DNA from: Brucella oryzae
GTDB lineage: Bacteria > Pseudomonadota > Alphaproteobacteria > Rhizobiales > Rhizobiaceae
Assembly: GCA_012103035.1 (NCBI GenBank)
Contig: JAAVLL010000002.1
Span: forward strand, 124,001-188,000
Direction: 5' to 3'
Length of the DNA: 64,000 nt
A model generated the notes under the pieces. That model searched no databases. It was not told where the DNA came from and saw only the letters and a program-made list of their open reading frames with translations. Shown here piece by piece: positions 60,991 through 64,000 of the stretch (its first letter is position 1; each line of letters opens with the position of its first letter). The position numbers were made by a program, and so were the translations under genes.

Positions 60991-62497
60991 TCAAGCAACT
61001 AGATTGGCGTTGTCGAACCATTCCACAAAGGCGGCGCGTTCGGCTTCGGTCAGGTGTAGGTAATGCTTGGTGCGGCGATAGAGAATGTCTTCCGCCGTCT
61101 TCGCCCATTCCTTTGCCACGAGATAACGCACCTCCGCCTCGTGGAAATCGCCGCCGAAATGACGGCCAAGCCCTTCGAGATTCTGTGCGCCAGCCACCAC
61201 GTCCTTCGTGCGTGCGCCATAGAGACGGCCATAATGATGGACGAGCGTGCGCGGCATCCACGGATAGGTGTCGCGCAAACTATTGGCGAAGGTTTCATAA
61301 TCGGCATTGGCGATTTCGCCGCCCGGAAGCGGTGCGTCATGCGTCCAGTCGCCGCCCATTTGCGGGAAGATGTGCTTGAGGCGATGCATCCCGCGCTCCG
61401 CCAGTTCGCGGAAGGTGGTGATCTTGCCGCCAAAGACGTTGAGCAGCGGTGCGCCGCCGGTTTCATCGAGGTCGAAGACGTAATCGCGGGTGACGGCGGA
61501 AGGGTTGCCCTTGCCATCGTCGAACAGCGGGCGCACGCCGGAGAAGGAGTGCAGCACGTCTTCGCGCCGGAGCTTTTCCTTGAAATAGCGGTTCACTGCA
61601 GTCAGCAGATATTCGATTTCCTTCTCATCCGCTGCAACGTCTTCCGCCCGGCCTTCATAGGCAATGTCGGTGGTGCCGATCAGCGCCTTGTCGCCCTCAT
61701 AAGGATTGATGAAGATCACGCGCTTGTCGTGGTTCTGGACGAGATAGGCATTGGCGCCCGACCAGAATTTCGGAACGATGATGTGGCTGCCCTTGACGAG
61801 ACGCACATTGCGCGAGGAGTTGGAGCCGGCGACATTGTGGATGACATCTGTAACCCATGGTCCGGCGCAATTGACGACGCAGCGCGCGCGGAATGTACGG
61901 GTTTCGCCGGTGTCGCGGTTTTTGTTTCCACGGTCCAGCCGCCATTCTCGCGGCGTGCGGAGACGACCGGCGTGCGGGTGAGGATGGTTGCGCCCTTTCG
62001 GCGGCACCCACCGCATTGAGCGCCACGAGACGGGCATCATCGACCCAGCAGTCGGAATATTCAAAACCCTTGGTGTACTGGTCGAGGATCGGCGTGCCTT
62101 CCGGGTCACGGCGCAGATCGAGCGTGCGCGTGCCGGGAAGCTTCTTGCGGCCGCCGAGATGGTCATAGAGAAACAGGCCGAGCCGCACCAGCCAGGCCGG
62201 GCGGTCCTGTGGGCTGTGCGGCAGCACGAAGCGCATCGGCCAGATGATGTGCGGAGCGGCGTTCAAAAGGACTTCGCGTTCGATCAGCGCTTCACGCACA
62301 AGGCGGAACTCATAATATTCGAGATAGCGCAAACCGCCATGCACCAGCTTGCCCGACCGCGATGATGTGCCTTGGGCCAGATCGTCCTTTTCCGCCAGCA
62401 CGACCTTGAGGCCGCGCCCGGCAGCGTCGCGGGCCACGCCCGCGCCGTTGATGCCGCCGCCGATTACAAACAGGTCGCAGGTTTCCGGTTCAGCCAT
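60991..62497 (-). CDS. eryB: Erythritol-phosphate dehydrogenase EryB, GlpD family (two frame breaks)
   Basis: 502 residues restored. FAD enzyme: N-terminal DLFVIGGGINGAGVARDAAGRG, SSRSGKLVHGGLRYLE, and the C-terminal GlpD block with HSFSGVRPLFDDG and GGKITTFRELAE. Oxidises L-erythritol 4-phosphate to L-3-tetrulose 4-phosphate, passing electrons to the membrane chain. Breaks near 62003 (G3 to G4) and 61927 (A4 to A5). Start 62497 is 13 bases after the eryA stop. Confidence 0.93.
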
Positions 62498-62509
62498 TTC
62501 AATGTTTCC

Positions 62510-64000
62510 TTATTTGCCGGAAGCGAGTTTGTCCCAGACCGGCGCAAGAGCCAGCCGCGCTTCCCGATAGGCAACGAAAAGTTCTTCATAATGCCGTGCA
62601 CGTGCCGCATCCGGCGCTTCGCTTGCGCCCAAAAGCGGCTCCACCCATTCGGCGATGCAGTCGTCCATGCTTGGATAGGCACCGATGGCCACCGCAGCCA
62701 TCATGGCGGCACCGGCAGCGCCTGCCTCCTCGCGGGCCGAAACGCGCACCGGGGCATTGACCGCTGCGGCAAGGGTGCTGCGCAGCGCTTTTGAGCGCGC
62801 CGCGCCGCCAGTAATGCGCAGTTCGGCGGGCATTTCACCCATGGCGGCGTAGCAATCGCGCGTCGCCATGCCGAGCCCTTCCACGACCGAACGCACCAGT
62901 TCCGGGAAACGGTCGCGGCTGGAAAGGCCGATGAACCCGGCGCGCGCATCGGCATTCACAAAGGGCCGCGCTCGCCAGCTTCCGAAATGTAAGGGTGATA
63001 GAGGATCGCGCCGGGACGGCTGGCATTGAACCAGCCGTCGAGGCGCGGAATGAGGTCGCCAAGCGAAACCGGCTTGTCCGGCGTCGACATGAGATCGGCT
63101 GCGACCTGCAATATCCAGTCGATATTGATGGTTGCGCCCATATTGGTCTGCACCTGCGTGACAATGCCGGTAATCGGCAGCGCGATGACGTAGCCGGTGC
63201 CTTCCTTGTTCAGATGAATATCGGCGACCGGCTTTGCGCGCATGTGCACGCCTGTGGAACCGATGGTCGAGCATCCCGCGCCCGCCGTGCCGCCGCGAAC
63301 ACCCGCACCGAGCGCTGTCATGGCCATATCCACATAGGCAAGACTCACCGGCGTTCCTGCCCGCAAACCTGTTGCAGCTGCCGCTTCGGGGAAAGCGGAT
63401 GCTGCACTTGCGTCCGTCGATGATCTCCGGCAGCAATCCGCGGCGTTTCGTCAGGCCGAGCGCGTCGATGACGACATCGTCATACTGACGATTGCGGAAA
63501 TTGCCGAAGGTGAAGCTTGCTTCCGAGGGATCGGTGGCGCGAACGCCGGTGAGATTGAGATAGAGCCAGTCCTTGCAGTGAAGGGCGACCTCTGCATTGT
63601 CGAGCAGTTCCGGCGCGATTGTGTCCATATGCGCCATCTGCGCGCCCTGCTGGCAGGTATTCAGCCCGGTTCCGGTCGCTTCAAAGCGCGCGCGGTTCAT
63701 GGGGCCAGCGGCAAGCCGCGTGACGGTCGTTGCCGCGCGGGCATCGAGCCACAACCAGGCATCGCCAACCGGCTGGTTGTCGCGACCGACAAGCCAGGTT
63801 CCGTCACCCTGTCCGGTGACGGCAATCGCGGCGGTGCGTTGGCCAAGGCCCGGCAGCTTGGCGCCAAGATCGCGCAAGGCGCGCGCGCAGTCATGCCATG
63901 TCTGGGAAAGTGATTGCGTGACGGCGCCATGGTCGCCGGTATCGTATTTGTTGCGAACGGCTGCAGACTCGATCTGACGTCCGCTGAGATCGAAAGCGAC
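62510..64000 (-). CDS. eryA: Erythritol kinase EryA, FGGY family, 5' end outside window (two frame breaks)
   Basis: Phosphorylates erythritol to L-erythritol 4-phosphate. The frame is open to the last base of the window (GGCG at 64000 on the plus strand), so about ten N-terminal residues are missing. FGGY features: DLSGRQIESAAVRNKY near the start, VTGQGDGTWLVG, WLWLDARA, and the C-terminal ATPase block with SRDRFPELVRSVVEGLGMATRDC and ELRITGGAARSKALRS. Breaks lie near 63395 (net two bases) and 62967 (one base). No sign of the deletion known from the B. abortus S19 vaccine strain, which removes eryC-eryD sequence. Confidence 0.92.
   Translation of the reverse strand, partial: VAFDLSGRQIESAAVRNKYDTGDHGAVTQSLSQTWHDCARALRDLGAKLPGLGQRTAAIAVTGQGDGTWLVGRDNQPVGDAWLWLDARAATTVTRLAAGPMNRARFEATGTGLNTCQQGAQMAHMDTIAPELLDNAEVALHCKDWLYLNLTGVRATDPSEASFTFGNFRNRQYDDVVIDALGLTKRRGLLPEIIDGRKCSIRFPRSGSCNRFAGRNAGESCLCGYGHDSARCGCSRRHGGRGMLDHRFHRRAHARKAGRRYSSEQGRHRLRHRAADYRHCHAGADQYGRNHQYRLDIAGRSRSHVDAGQAGFAWRPHSAPRRLVQCQPSRRDPLSPLHFGSWRARPFVNADARAGFIGLSSRDRFPELVRSVVEGLGMATRDCYAAMGEMPAELRITGGAARSKALRSTLAAAVNAPVRVSAREEAGAAGAAMMAAVAIGAYPSMDDCIAEWVEPLLGASEAPDAARARHYEELFVAYREARLALAPVWDKLASGK

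Noticed and set aside
61065..61517. Minus-strand frame overlapping eryB in another phase
   Set aside because: It is read from the alternative phase of eryB, is serine/arginine-rich and has no supporting start site.
1..64000. CRISPR arrays, insertion sequences, phage genes or rRNA operons
   Set aside because: No regular repeats with unique spacers, no transposase or integrase-like protein, and no rRNA-like sequence were seen.

Overview
The window looks like secondary-chromosome DNA of a Brucellaceae alphaproteobacterium (Brucella in the broad sense, including Ochrobactrum). The reasons are an erythritol (ery) locus with its companion isomerase genes, a fused NarK1-NarK2 transporter, pseudoazurin and NnrS, a formate dehydrogenase with complete selenocysteine machinery, and a degenerate intergenic repeat of a rhizobial/Brucella kind. 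The genus call is inference from gene content; no search was run.

Layout. 1-3.2 kb: end of a histone-deacetylase-like amidohydrolase, a hotdog thioesterase, a beta carbonic anhydrase under an FNR-type box, and a uracil permease. 3.3-16.1 kb: selenium and formate block, with selD, a Tat-exported transglutaminase-like protein, fdoGHI (fdoG has an in-frame UGA followed by a SECIS-like hairpin), fdhE, selA, a Sel1-repeat gene, selB, a 35-residue lipoprotein and tRNA-Sec. 16.1-22.7 kb: two alpha/beta hydrolases around an isoprenylcysteine-methyltransferase-like membrane enzyme, a histidine kinase fused to a receiver and a LuxR-type DNA-binding domain beside a sulfite-oxidase-fold protein lacking the cofactor cysteine, and several small exported proteins. 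22.8-29.7 kb: RND pump and adaptor, an esterase and a divergent LysR regulator. 29.8-35.6 kb: a lipid-type cluster (CDP-alcohol phosphatidyltransferase; alpha/beta hydrolase-methyltransferase fusion; PAP2-dual-specificity phosphatase fusion; PlsC; CdsA). 35.6-48.7 kb: phytase-like esterase, NarR-type regulator and narK-narGHJI with a PPIase and a DUF2478 gene. 48.7-53.7 kb: GntR regulator, DapA-like aldolase, Ldh-family oxidoreductase, pseudoazurin, nnrS. 54.1-64 kb: fbp-fba, a ParDE toxin-antitoxin pair, then on the minus strand eryA (cut by the window end), eryB, eryC, eryD, a deoR-type gene, tpiA-like eryH and rpiB-like eryI.

How it fits together. Formate oxidation (FdoGHI) can feed quinol to nitrate reductase (NarGHI). 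Four perfect TTGAT-N4-ATCAA sites tie carbonic anhydrase, narR, narK and pseudoazurin to an oxygen- or nitrate-responsive Crp/Fnr circuit. The ery enzymes turn erythritol into D-erythrose 4-phosphate, and fbp and fba beside them supply gluconeogenic steps.

Data quality. About 60 reading-frame breaks are spread over roughly 30 otherwise well-preserved genes. Nearly all are repaired by adding one base to a short homopolymer run, so they look like sequencing or assembly undercalls rather than pseudogenes. Such genes are given as single CDS entries spanning the breaks, with each break noted.
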